Shown piece by piece: positions 35,088 to 43,855 of a stretch of DNA of 64,000 nucleotides (position 1 is its first letter; each line of letters starts with the position of its first letter). The stretch is from Bacteroidia bacterium. GTDB taxonomy: Bacteria > Bacteroidota > Bacteroidia > J057. The translations under genes were made by a program, and so were the position numbers. The DNA is taken from contig JAWKNO010000001.1 of the NCBI GenBank assembly GCA_041391665.1, positions 992,001-1,056,000 of the forward strand. Direction: 5' to 3'. The notes beneath the pieces are model-generated. The model was not told where the DNA came from and did no database searches. It was given only the letters and a program-made list of their open reading frames with translations.

Positions 35088-37271
35088 CTACAGAGAATGT
35101 CTGTTTTTGAATTCTTCCAAACCTTTTGCAAAAAAGTCTCTGTATTCCTGCACGTTTAGTGGAGGATTAAAGCCGGTGGGGGCGACGAGGTTGGATTTAT
35201 CGTGATCGATCAGCACGTAATAGGGCTGGGCATTCTGACGATAGACATCGCGTTCGTATTGAATCCATTGATCTCCAACAGTACGCAACTTCCTGCCGTC
35301 GGCCAGTTCGAGCGTTTCCGGCAGTTTTTCCCGGTCGTCAGTATAAAGCGAAATCAATACAAATTCCTCACGGATATATTTACTGATTTCTGCATCAACC
35401 CAGGCATTTTTTTCGAGGTATCGGCAGTTGGCGCACGTATGGCCGGTAAAGTCGAGGAATACCGGTTTGTTTACCTTTTTAGCATATTCGAGGCCTTGTT
35501 CCAGATCATAAAATGCACAAAATCCTTTAGGTGTACCTTCTGAAAGGTGTCCGGATATTTTGTCGGGGTAATTGCAGATCTCGTAGCTGGCGGCAGCAAA
35601 GGTGGATTCCGCCGAAAGGCCAGTCTGACTCATTTGCCCATCGAGGATCATCACCCCCATTTGTTTATTACTTTCAGGAATATAGCCGCCGAGCATATTC
35701 AGTGGCGCACCCCAAAGCCCGGGGACCAGATAAGTTACAAACCAGAAAGCGCTCATTGCCATCAGGAAACGAGGTACAGAGAGGTTGCCTATCGGACTGT
35801 CATGCGGAAGAGATATTTTTCCCAAAAGATACATGCCCAACATAGAGAAGATAACCACCCACGCCCCTATAAATATTTCCCTGTCTAAAATACCCCAGTG
35901 CATGACCAGATCTGCGCGGCTGAGGTAAATAAATGCCAGCGCGATTTCCAGCAATCCAAGCACAACTTTTACGCTATTGAGCCATCCGCCAGAGTTGGGG
36001 AGGGAATTCATATAGCCGGGGAAAATGGCAAAAAATACAAATGGCAGCGCCAAAGCTGAAGAGTAAGCAAGCATGGCGATGATCGGGCGGATAAATTCGC
36101 TGCCGGTAGCCGCATCTGCAAGCGCGGTAAAAACCAGGGGGCCTGTACAGGAGAAAGACACAATCGCCAGTGTCATGGCCATCAGAAATATACCGATAAA
36201 CCCTCCTTTATCACTGCCTTTGCTGAGTGCTGTGCTCCATGAAGAAGGAAGGGTAATTTCAAACATTCCCAGAAAGGAGAGGCCGAATATGAAAATAAAC
36301 GCAAACAGCGCGAGGTTGAACGCCGGACTGACCGAAAGCTGGCGCATAGCATCAGGCCCAAATATCGCCGAAACGAGCAATCCGAGGATCGTGTAGATCG
36401 CCACGATGGAAAGCCCGTAGAGAGAAGCATTGCGAATGCCTTTGGCTCGCGTGGTGCTTTGTTTTGTAAAAAAACTCACCGTAAGCGGAATCAACGGAAA
36501 TACACAGGGCGTAAGTACAGAGCCAAATCCCAGCGCAAGTCCTTTCAAAATCAGCACCCACAAACTTTCTTTGGGCGCAGCAGGAGCAGTTTCTTCTGCC
36601 AGGGTTTGGGTTTCAGTTATAGCTGGAGTTTCTGCATTGTTTTCCTCCGTAACCGGTGTTGGCTCTACAGAAGCCGTTTCTGTTGAGGTTGGAATGACTG
36701 GTTGAATTTGTTCCTGTTGAGGTTTTTCCGTCTGGGGATTCTCCTTGTTTATGGGAGTGGTCTGCGTTTCTATAACTGCAGGCTTCGCTTTTTCAACGGT
36801 TTTGATGGAAAAAGAAACATCATAGGAACCGGGAATACAGCGAGAGTCATCGCAGACCTGATAGCGGAGAAAACCTACAATTTTGGGATTGGCTTCGGTG
36901 ATTTTCAGTTTTTGAAAATAGGTAACTTCATCATGATACAGCGAAATATCTCCTTCGAAAATATCATCATAGGCAGTTTCGACATGCCCCTTATCGTCGA
37001 GTTTTCCTACGATTTCCACCCCTTTGGCAACTTCATCCAGATCAAACGTCGCTGCTACCATTGCCATCTTTTCGATCTGGTTTGCCGAATACATATGATA
37101 ACCCGGATCAATAGATGCGGAAATGGAAAGTGTAATAATGTCTCCGACTGCCAGATTTTCCTTAGGTTTAAAGGAATTATCAAACGATACTGCATTCTCT
37201 ATCTGGGCGAATAATGACATATTCAACAGAAGGAGGAAATTCAGAAGGATAAACGCTACAGGTTTACGCAT
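35088..37271 (-). CDS. dsbD: Thiol:disulfide interchange protein DsbD
   Basis: 727 residues with the full three-part DsbD layout. A signal peptide (1-22) is followed by a periplasmic alpha domain with a Cys pair (Cys140, Cys145 in CDDSRCIPGS). Then comes a Thr/Pro/Glu-rich linker (about 155-235), an eight-helix CcdA-like membrane domain with its Cys pair (TPCVFPLIP and SFSCTGPL, about 255-500), and a C-terminal thioredoxin domain (about 580-727) with CANC (Cys613, Cys616). It passes electrons from cytoplasmic thioredoxin to periplasmic thiol proteins. The linker is longer than in E. coli. The gene is divergent from the condensation/carrier gene across 132 bp. Confidence 0.94.
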   Translation of the reverse strand: MRKPVAFILLNFLLLLNMSLFAQIENAVSFDNSFKPKENLAVGDIITLSISASIDPGYHMYSANQIEKMAMVAATFDLDEVAKGVEIVGKLDDKGHVETAYDDIFEGDISLYHDEVTYFQKLKITEANPKIVGFLRYQVCDDSRCIPGSYDVSFSIKTVEKAKPAVIETQTTPINKENPQTEKPQQEQIQPVIPTSTETASVEPTPVTEENNAETPAITETQTLAEETAPAAPKESLWVLILKGLALGFGSVLTPCVFPLIPLTVSFFTKQSTTRAKGIRNASLYGLSIVAIYTILGLLVSAIFGPDAMRQLSVSPAFNLALFAFIFIFGLSFLGMFEITLPSSWSTALSKGSDKGGFIGIFLMAMTLAIVSFSCTGPLVFTALADAATGSEFIRPIIAMLAYSSALALPFVFFAIFPGYMNSLPNSGGWLNSVKVVLGLLEIALAFIYLSRADLVMHWGILDREIFIGAWVVIFSMLGMYLLGKISLPHDSPIGNLSVPRFLMAMSAFWFVTYLVPGLWGAPLNMLGGYIPESNKQMGVMILDGQMSQTGLSAESTFAAASYEICNYPDKISGHLSEGTPKGFCAFYDLEQGLEYAKKVNKPVFLDFTGHTCANCRYLEKNAWVDAEISKYIREEFVLISLYTDDREKLPETLELADGRKLRTVGDQWIQYERDVYRQNAQPYYVLIDHDKSNLVAPTGFNPPLNVQEYRDFFAKGLEEFKNRHSL

Positions 37272-37373
37272 AATGGATCATAAAGACTTAAGCTGTCAAA
37301 TTTAACTTTTTTCCGGGGGAATGGAAAGTCGGGTTTCAGACAAATTTTTCATATTTGCCCACACACTATTCTT

Positions 37374-37396
37374 ACTTTTAGTATAAACTTTTAGTA
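37374..37396 (+). promoter_or_regulatory. Perfect 10-bp direct repeat before the condensation/carrier gene
   Basis: Two copies of ACTTTTAGTA (37374-37383 and 37387-37396) separated by TAA, a period of 13 bp. The second copy ends 7 bases before the ATG at 37404. Tandem sites this close to a start are typical of regulator binding, for example by response regulators or SARP-like activators. The regulator is unknown. Confidence 0.45.
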
Positions 37397-37403
37397 AAAA
37401 GAT

Positions 37404-38855
37404 ATGGCGTTTCCCAATTCAAAGCGAAAGGTAACCCTCAATGAGCGCCTCTTTGAGGTGGCTGAATCGATCATTCCGCCCTTTGCATTGCAGTATATTA
37501 TCGAGGGAACCGGATTGCTGGAACCGGAACATGTCCGCAATTGCCTGATACAGCTGGTTGAAAAACTGCCCGTTTTTACCCTCGTGCTGAAAGGCAATCG
37601 TTGGGCACCCGAAGGGGGGAGCCCTGCATTCTTTGTCCATGAAAAACCGTTTTCACCCGACTGGAATGATCCCTTCTTCCAAAATCCTATACGAGCAGAA
37701 AATGGCTATTGTGCAGAATTACATCTTTTTCAGGGGCAGAGCTCTACGGTTGTTTTCCGCGTCCAGCACAAAGTCATGGATGCCAAAGGTATTCAGCTGG
37801 CGCTGTATAGTCTCTTTGCGCTTCTGCGCGGGGAGACCATTCACCCTGACACAAATTTCAGCTCGGATATGGAGGAGCGCGGACAATTGGTGGAAAAGGA
37901 AACGGTGGTGAGAGAAGGTTATGCTTCCAAATGGCCGGGTTTTCGACTTTCTCCCCAGGACCCTTATCGATACAAATTGGGCGTCATCACATTGGATTTC
38001 AGATTGGAAGGGACGTTGGCAAAATGTGGAAGCTGGTATGCCCAAACAATGGGTGAAGCCTGCCGGGTGATAGTTCCGGTAGATATGAGACGGCATAAGC
38101 TGGTCTCAAATACAGCCTCAAACCTGAGCCTGCCTGTTTATCTGTCGGTAAACCCCGGTGAAACCTGGCAGGAGATCCAGGCCCGGCTGCTTTCTGCATT
38201 GGCCGAAAATCAGGAACTGGCGAAAGAAAGATTGGAAAAATGGGTGCTGATGATTCCCCGTCAGCTTCTGGCGTTTGGGTTGAAACAGGTTGTCAAACGA
38301 ACTGCGAAAACAGGTCGTTTCCCCATGAGTGGTATCCTTTCCGACAATGGGTGGATGGATCTCCGCGGTGTTTCTACTTCTTCTTTTCTGGCGAAAAGTG
38401 TAATTTCTCTTCCTGTTTATGTTTCTCTCTCACCCTTTTGCCTCGCAGTTATTCACCACAATGACCGTACAAATATTGCGTTTACTGTACCGGCAGAATG
38501 GGATGTTGAAAGTCTGAAAAATAGCCTTATGGAAAGCCTGCTGACCGACCAACAGACCAAACCCGTGGAAGTTGTGGCTGTACCTGGCAATTCGGATGAA
38601 GTAAAACGGCTCAGCGCGCTTTGGGCTGAAGTACTGGAATGTCCGGTTACGTCCATCAGCCCGGATGCTACTTTTCACTATCTGGGAGGAGACTCATTGA
38701 AACTGTTATTTATGTTGTCAGAAGTTTCTTCTGAGTATTCGATGAATTCAGACAGTGCATTTTTTAATGCAGTTTTGAATACGGGGGGACATATCACGAT
38801 CCAGTCTCTGATAGGCATTATGGATCAGTTTCGGGCCCAAAATATAAATGGATAA
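37404..38855 (+). CDS. Condensation-like acyltransferase fused to a carrier-protein domain
   Basis: 483 residues. Residues 1-385 resemble the chloramphenicol-acetyltransferase/NRPS condensation fold. The active-site motif reads QHKVMDAKG (His122, Asp126), i.e. the second His and the Asp of HHxxxDG are kept and the first His is Gln. Residues about 398-478 are a phosphopantetheine-binding carrier domain: LSALWAEVLECPVTSISPDATF, then LGGDSLKLL with Ser431 as the phosphopantetheine site. There is no adenylation domain. The gene probably joins or transfers an acyl group held on its own carrier. The sulfotransferase gene starts with no gap after the stop, and an FkbH gene is convergent, so a small biosynthetic cluster is likely. 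The product is unknown. Confidence 0.75.
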   Translation: MAFPNSKRKVTLNERLFEVAESIIPPFALQYIIEGTGLLEPEHVRNCLIQLVEKLPVFTLVLKGNRWAPEGGSPAFFVHEKPFSPDWNDPFFQNPIRAENGYCAELHLFQGQSSTVVFRVQHKVMDAKGIQLALYSLFALLRGETIHPDTNFSSDMEERGQLVEKETVVREGYASKWPGFRLSPQDPYRYKLGVITLDFRLEGTLAKCGSWYAQTMGEACRVIVPVDMRRHKLVSNTASNLSLPVYLSVNPGETWQEIQARLLSALAENQELAKERLEKWVLMIPRQLLAFGLKQVVKRTAKTGRFPMSGILSDNGWMDLRGVSTSSFLAKSVISLPVYVSLSPFCLAVIHHNDRTNIAFTVPAEWDVESLKNSLMESLLTDQQTKPVEVVAVPGNSDEVKRLSALWAEVLECPVTSISPDATFHYLGGDSLKLLFMLSEVSSEYSMNSDSAFFNAVLNTGGHITIQSLIGIMDQFRAQNING

Positions 38856-39950
38856 ATGAAGCTTTCCTTTTTACACGGGGCGGATTTACCGACTTTATTT
38901 CGCCTTTTCGGGCAGCAAAGATTTCGGATAGATATCCGGACGCTTCCGGTCATTCTGCTGCATTTCGTTCTGGCTGTATTTAATACTTTGGTAAGCCTGC
39001 CGGAGCGTTTTCTCCGCTATGAAAATGATCCGGTAAAGCCTGTTTTTATCCTGGGGCACTGGCGCAGCGGAACCACACATCTCCACAATCTGCTAGCCGC
39101 CGATCGCGCATACCATACGCCCAATACTTTTCAGATTGCTTTTCCTCATGCATTTATGTACTCCGAAAAATGGCTGGCTCCGATTCTTTCTCTGGCAGGC
39201 CCGGGTGTAAGGCCTATGGACAATATGGCAATGCTTATGTCCACGCCCAATGAAGAGGAAATCGGTATGGCCGCTCTGGGGGCACCTTCTTCGTATATGG
39301 CCATTCATTTTCCCCGCAATCATGAAAAATACCGGACTTATCTTTCTTTCAGGGATGCTTCTGAAAAAGATGTGAAGCTATGGAAAAAAATGTACCGGAA
39401 TTACCTGCGGAAATTTGTCGCGAAGTATGGCAATGACCGCCCGCTGTTGCTGAAATCGCCCTCAAATACTGCCAGGGTACCCATGCTCCTGGAAATGTAT
39501 CCCGACGCCAGATTTATTCATATTCAGCGTAATCCTTATGAAACGATCCGTTCTACCCTTCACCTGTATGATAAATGGTTTGAAATGGCAAATTTTCAAT
39601 CCCTGAAAGCCCTGCGGGAAGGACGAGACCAATATGTTCTGGAAGTATATGAACAAATGCACAGGCTTTGGTTTGAAGATCGGAAGTTAATCCCTGAAAA
39701 TCACTTATTCACGATCCGGTTTGAGGATCTTAAAAAAAGCCCTGTTCAAATTATCAATGCCATTTATCAGTTCCTGGGTGATACAGCGCTTGATCAGAAA
39801 GCGCTTGATACTTATCTGGATTCCATCAAATCGTATAGCCAGAATAAATTTGACCCATTATCACCCGAAATGATTCTGGAAATCAACCAGCGTATGGCAT
39901 TTGTGTTTGAAGAATTGGGCTATCCTATGGTTGATTCTTCTGAAATATGA
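38856..39950 (+). CDS. PAPS-dependent sulfotransferase
   Basis: 364 residues of the Sulfotransfer_3 type. The PAPS 5'-phosphosulfate loop is FILGHWRSGTTHLHNLL (about 64-80) and the 3'-phosphate site is FIHIQRNPYETIRSTLHLY (about 220-238). Other motifs are DRPLLLKSPSNTARVPML and FTIRFEDLKKSPVQII. A hydrophobic stretch near residues 30-50 may touch the membrane. It transfers sulfate to a hydroxyl or amine; in this family the acceptor is often a lipid or a polyketide/peptide chain. The ATG directly follows the stop of the condensation/carrier gene, so the two are co-transcribed. The 3' end overlaps the convergent FkbH gene by 31 bp. Confidence 0.88.
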   Translation: MKLSFLHGADLPTLFRLFGQQRFRIDIRTLPVILLHFVLAVFNTLVSLPERFLRYENDPVKPVFILGHWRSGTTHLHNLLAADRAYHTPNTFQIAFPHAFMYSEKWLAPILSLAGPGVRPMDNMAMLMSTPNEEEIGMAALGAPSSYMAIHFPRNHEKYRTYLSFRDASEKDVKLWKKMYRNYLRKFVAKYGNDRPLLLKSPSNTARVPMLLEMYPDARFIHIQRNPYETIRSTLHLYDKWFEMANFQSLKALREGRDQYVLEVYEQMHRLWFEDRKLIPENHLFTIRFEDLKKSPVQIINAIYQFLGDTALDQKALDTYLDSIKSYSQNKFDPLSPEMILEINQRMAFVFEELGYPMVDSSEI

Positions 39951-41671
39951 TGTTTGAGGAGAATGAAATCCGCTGGTGATAGTTCCCACAAACCCTGTTC
40001 ATTTTTGGTAAATCCCAGGGTTTGATAGTGGTTTTCTACAGGATTGTTTTTGTCTGTAGGTAAATATTCGCCTGTCAACCGTTCAAAGCCCATGTCCTTT
40101 GCTTTTTGGACCAATTTATTGAGTACAAACCGCTCAACTCCTCTTTGCATCACCCGGCAACTCATCAGCCAGTTTTCGATAAACAGGCTGCGGTCGTCTA
40201 TCTGCTTCATTACCACAATAGAAATCAATCCATAGCTGCCAAATTTATCCTCCAGGCTGACCGAAAAATGCAAATACCCGGGGCTGGCCTGAATATGTTT
40301 TACCTCAGCTTCGCTGTAGCGAATCGTGCGGAGATTAAACTGATTGGATCGCTGGCTTAGTTGGGCGATTCGGGGGATATGGATATCCTGAAACGGAACG
40401 ATCTGCCCTTTCATTTCCAGAGACTGGAGGAAAGAATCCATATCAGTATATGATGACGCGACAGCTTTTCGTTGCGATTCTGTCTGATATTGTTGGGTTC
40501 GGGTCTGGTCCTGGCTGGAAAATGAAGGTGTTTCAAACAGATTCATTCTGCTCAGAAAAGGCAGATAGTGTGCAGGGTCTGCGGGAAGTTCTGGCACCAG
40601 CACTTCGGGCAATGTATGGCGTATCAGCGTTCTTTCGGCGGGATTGTCGTCGAGAAAAACCATCGAGTCGAAGCCGATATTGAGCAACTGCTGAATGTGG
40701 CGGATGTTGTCAGCTTTATTGTTCCAGTTCGCAACAAAAGCAGCGATATCATCGAGGCGGAGGATCATTTCCCCGCGTGTTAAAAAAACCTCTTTGGCAA
40801 GGGTTTCTTCATTTTTACTGCAAACCGCCAGCATGATGCCCCGCTCTTTAAGCTGTTTGATCCATTTCTGAAGTTCTGTGAAAGCTTTTCCCGGGCCAGC
40901 CGGACCAATGGTAATTCCTTCTATCCCATCATCTCCGACTGTGCCTCCCCAAAGCGTATTGTCGAGATCCATGATCAGGCATTTCCGGATATGGCCCATC
41001 ATTACCTGGATCATCGAAACACATTCAACCGCGATTTTCGCTTCTGTGTCCAGTGTATAGGGGATATCAGCTGCGAGGTATAAACCCCGGTCTTCAAATT
41101 TCTCTATACCCAGGAGACCCGAAAGCGCAGCGACATCGACCACATGCAGGTTGCTTTCGGCTTCTGCCAGATCCATGAATCCTACATTGATACGTCGGAT
41201 TTGGTTGGAGAATGAAGCCCGGGTTTTGTTGGAAAAATTGCCAAATACCCCATCAGGTTTGTCTTCCAGATTGGTAATGAATATACGGCTGGTTGTTTGG
41301 CTCAGAATGGTTGCGGAAAGATGGGCAAAAGTATCGAGAATACGGGAAGAGAATAACCGCTTTTCATCTCCTGATAAATCATAAAACTGGTTGTGCAGTT
41401 TGCTCAAAGAATTTACAATCAGGACTACCTGCGGGGCAAATTTATACAAACCCGACGCCGGATTGATGATCTCCATTTCTACCTGATCGTAACCAGCTTC
41501 ATATAACTCCACACGTATCCCGCTGATGAGTCCCGCTTCTTTGATAAATTTGGACAAAAACTGCGTGGATCGGTAGCCAAGAATAGCCAGCCGGCAGGAT
41601 ATTTTGCAGGTTTCCGGATCTACGGCACCCGCATGTTTGCTCAGTGACCGGGCGGTAAAGGTCTCATTCAT
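39920..41671 (-). CDS. FkbH-type HAD-IIIC family protein
   Basis: 583 residues in the usual FkbH layout. The N-terminal SGNH-like part (about 25-210) is followed by the HAD domain with MDLDNTLWGGTVGDDG (Asp235, Asp237). The C-terminal GNAT-like part (about 420-570) has QLSQRSNQFNLRTIRYS and LIENWLMSCRVMQRGVER-type patterns. FkbH enzymes dephosphorylate 1,3-bisphosphoglycerate and load the glyceryl unit onto a carrier protein, feeding methoxymalonyl- or glyceryl-type extender units. A carrier domain is encoded in the convergent gene at 37404. The start overlaps the VOC gene by 8 bp. A glyceryl-derived product built on that carrier is a fair inference, not proven. Confidence 0.9.
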   Translation of the reverse strand: MNETFTARSLSKHAGAVDPETCKISCRLAILGYRSTQFLSKFIKEAGLISGIRVELYEAGYDQVEMEIINPASGLYKFAPQVVLIVNSLSKLHNQFYDLSGDEKRLFSSRILDTFAHLSATILSQTTSRIFITNLEDKPDGVFGNFSNKTRASFSNQIRRINVGFMDLAEAESNLHVVDVAALSGLLGIEKFEDRGLYLAADIPYTLDTEAKIAVECVSMIQVMMGHIRKCLIMDLDNTLWGGTVGDDGIEGITIGPAGPGKAFTELQKWIKQLKERGIMLAVCSKNEETLAKEVFLTRGEMILRLDDIAAFVANWNNKADNIRHIQQLLNIGFDSMVFLDDNPAERTLIRHTLPEVLVPELPADPAHYLPFLSRMNLFETPSFSSQDQTRTQQYQTESQRKAVASSYTDMDSFLQSLEMKGQIVPFQDIHIPRIAQLSQRSNQFNLRTIRYSEAEVKHIQASPGYLHFSVSLEDKFGSYGLISIVVMKQIDDRSLFIENWLMSCRVMQRGVERFVLNKLVQKAKDMGFERLTGEYLPTDKNNPVENHYQTLGFTKNEQGLWELSPADFILLKHHISEESTIG

Positions 41672-42098
41672 CTGCCTTCAGCGATTGGGGTGTGTTTCTG
41701 CTTTTTCCTTCTGCCAATTCGATAAGGTTGCAGTTGGTATTTTTCATATTTAAAAATACGAAAGCAATCAATCGGTTTTCAAATCCACTTACAGGCTCCA
41801 CAATTACTTTTGCCCCTTTGTTTTTCATCTCTTCAACGGCAGCATAAATGTCTGGCACTTCAAAACAAATATGGTGAATTCCTCCTCCTGAACCTGCATA
41901 GGCAGATACCGGCGAATCACCGCCAATTGGTTCGATCAGTTCTATAAAACCATTCTCCATATTCAAAAAACAGACATTCACCTTTTGACTTCCGATAAGT
42001 GTGGGAATGCTGGTCTCTGTGAAAGGAATAAAATGTTTGAGATCCTTTAGGGAATTTTGAATATTGGGTACTACTAAGCCGATGTGATGAAACCGCAT
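41664..42098 (-). CDS. VOC superfamily (methylmalonyl-CoA epimerase-like) protein
   Basis: 144 residues from the ATG at 42098. A longer reading upstream would run through the divergent gene and lacks family likeness. The two beta-alpha-beta-beta-beta modules of the vicinal-oxygen-chelate fold are clear: MRFHHIGLVVPNIQNSL, FLNMENGFIELIEPI, GIHHICFEVPDIYAAVEEM, and CNLIELAEG. The metal-binding His (HHIG, HHICFEV) and Glu are in place. The closest known types are methylmalonyl-CoA epimerases and glyoxalase-like enzymes. The 8-bp overlap with the FkbH gene suggests it acts on the same pathway, for example on a carrier-bound three-carbon unit. Confidence 0.85.
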   Translation of the reverse strand: MRFHHIGLVVPNIQNSLKDLKHFIPFTETSIPTLIGSQKVNVCFLNMENGFIELIEPIGGDSPVSAYAGSGGGIHHICFEVPDIYAAVEEMKNKGAKVIVEPVSGFENRLIAFVFLNMKNTNCNLIELAEGKSRNTPQSLKADE

Positions 42099-42112
42099 GA
42101 TGCTGAAAATCA

Positions 42113-43204
42113 ATGACAGACAATTTAACCCAAATTTCCCACATTCGCCTCGCGAGTCAGCAGATTCCTTCAACTACTCTGAAAACAATTCCGGAAATGA
42201 TCTCGTGGATGGGAGCTATGCAGGCGCAGGATTATCCGATGGCAAAATGGGCAATGGGAATCCGGCTGCCCGGTACAACAGATGTAGAAATCGAATCAGC
42301 GATCAATACTGCGGCAATCATCCGCACCCATGTCATGCGCCCTACCTGGCATTTTGTATCGCCTGAAGATGTGTATTGGATGCTGGCGCTTACAGGTCCT
42401 CGTATAAAAGCTTCCATGAAGTCCAGACATATTCAACTCGAACTTACCGAAGAGATTTTGAGAAAGTGTTATCAGGTGTTGGAAAAATCTCTGGAAGGAG
42501 GAAACCATCTCACCCGCGATGAAATTGTGAAGGAATTTGAACGGGCAGGTGTGGTGGTCGATAACTCGCGCGCTGCCCATATTATGATGCGTGCTGAAAT
42601 CGAAATGCTGGTTTGCAATGGGGTTGTGAAAGGGAAAAAACAAACATATGCGCTTCTGGAAGAAAGAGTACCCATGGTGAAGAAACGCCAGGAAGAAGAA
42701 GCACTGGCAAAGCTGGCAGAAAAATATTTTTTCAGCCACGGCCCGGCCACTTTGCAGGATTTTATCTGGTGGTCAGGACTGACGACTACTTCTGCCCGCA
42801 AAGCGTGGGAAATGATCCGCCCGGATCTTGAAGTTATCAAAGACAATACGGGGCAGGTTTATGGTTTTTTACCCAAATATCGCGCTGCACCAACTTCAAA
42901 TTTCCGTGTATATTTACTCCCCGCCTTTGATGAATATTACGTCAGTTACAAAGATCGGAGGGCAGCGATTTCATCTGAGGATTTTGTAAAAGCCGTTTCC
43001 AATAACGGTGTGTTCAGACCTATCGTGGTGGTGAATGGCGAAATCAGAGGAATCTGGAACCGGACAGCCAAAAAGAATCATCTGGAAGTAAAAGCGCAGT
43101 TTTTTCGTCCGCCCGAACCAGAAATTCTGGCAGAAACGGAAAAATCAGCCCGAGTGTATGGCCGTTTTTGCGGATTTGACGTAACAGCCTTTGAGTACGA
43201 ATAA
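42113..43204 (+). CDS. AlkZ-like winged-helix DNA glycosylase family protein
   Basis: 363 residues of the winged-helix (HTH_42, YcaQ/AlkZ) family. The N-terminal region has GAMQAQDYPMAKWA, whose Gln-x-Gln matches the QxQ catalytic motif of Streptomyces AlkZ. Later come IIRTHVMRPTWHFVSPED, HIMMRAEIEMLVCNGVVKG, WWSGLTTTSARKAW and LLPAFDEYYVSYKDR. AlkZ unhooks DNA interstrand crosslinks and guards the producer of azinomycin B. Relatives are common in bacteria. The start is only 14 bp from the divergent VOC gene, so the promoters of both must lie inside the other's coding sequence. A link to the neighbouring biosynthetic-looking genes is possible but unproven. Confidence 0.8.
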   Translation: MTDNLTQISHIRLASQQIPSTTLKTIPEMISWMGAMQAQDYPMAKWAMGIRLPGTTDVEIESAINTAAIIRTHVMRPTWHFVSPEDVYWMLALTGPRIKASMKSRHIQLELTEEILRKCYQVLEKSLEGGNHLTRDEIVKEFERAGVVVDNSRAAHIMMRAEIEMLVCNGVVKGKKQTYALLEERVPMVKKRQEEEALAKLAEKYFFSHGPATLQDFIWWSGLTTTSARKAWEMIRPDLEVIKDNTGQVYGFLPKYRAAPTSNFRVYLLPAFDEYYVSYKDRRAAISSEDFVKAVSNNGVFRPIVVVNGEIRGIWNRTAKKNHLEVKAQFFRPPEPEILAETEKSARVYGRFCGFDVTAFEYE

Positions 43205-43220
43205 TCATTTACCCTGAATT

Positions 43221-43724
43221 ATGGACTTTATCCTCCGCCCCTGGACTACGGAAGACCTGGGAAGTCTGCTCAGATATGCCGATAACTACAACATCGCCAA
43301 AAATCTGACCAACAAATTTCCGCACCCCTATACCGAAGAAGCGGGAAGAAATTTTATTGCCTTTGCCACCAGCAGAAACCCTGTACATATCCTCGCGATT
43401 GACATAAACGGGGAAGCTATTGGCGCAACAGGCATACATCAGCAGGAGGATATCATGTGCAGAAATGCAGAAATGGGCTATTGGCTCGCCGAACCATTCT
43501 GGGGTAAGGGAATTGTGACAGAAGTGGTAAAACAGATGGTCGGATACGGATTTGCCAATTTCGACATCGACCGCATCTACGCACGTCCCTTTGGCTCGAA
43601 TATCGGTTCGCAGCGCGTGCTCGAAAAAGCAGGCTTTACCCTCGAAGCCCGGCTGGAAAAAACCCTTTATAAATGGGGAAGATACGAAGACGACCTGATT
43701 TATGCCGTGAGGAGAACTACATAA
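43221..43724 (+). CDS. GNAT family N-acetyltransferase (RimJ/RimL type)
   Basis: 167 residues. The start MDFILRPWTTEDLGSLLRYADN and the acetyl-CoA loop region (AEMGYWLAEPFWGKGIVTEVVKQMVGYGF, then FDIDRIYARPFGSNIGSQRVLEKAGFTLEARLEK) are standard for the RimJ/RimL group. The P-loop reads FWGKGIVT. These enzymes acetylate N-termini of ribosomal proteins, amino groups of small molecules or antibiotics; the substrate cannot be told. It starts 16 bp after the AlkZ-like gene and is probably co-transcribed with it. A palindromic repeat region follows the stop. Confidence 0.92.
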   Translation: MDFILRPWTTEDLGSLLRYADNYNIAKNLTNKFPHPYTEEAGRNFIAFATSRNPVHILAIDINGEAIGATGIHQQEDIMCRNAEMGYWLAEPFWGKGIVTEVVKQMVGYGFANFDIDRIYARPFGSNIGSQRVLEKAGFTLEARLEKTLYKWGRYEDDLIYAVRRTT

Positions 43725-43747
43725 ACCATTCGATCCATTATTCGTGC

Positions 43748-43813
43748 ATTCGTGGTTTTTATTATAACAAGTTCAGAAAACCACGAATGACGCGAATGTA
43801 CACGAATGAATAA
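43748..43813. repeat. Dispersed palindromic repeat (cacgaatg type)
   Basis: CATTCGTGGTTTT (43748-43760) and AAAACCACGAATG (43777-43789) form a perfect 13-bp inverted repeat around a 16-base centre. The right arm runs on into two more copies of the CGAATG core, 43791-43810. Repeats of this CACGAAT style are well known as dispersed elements between genes in Bacteroidota genomes. It lies between the GNAT and GH36 genes and may also serve as a terminator. Confidence 0.7.
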
Positions 43814-43855
43814 TTATCCTTACTTTGGCGCATTAATGCTTTAAACTTAAGCCCT

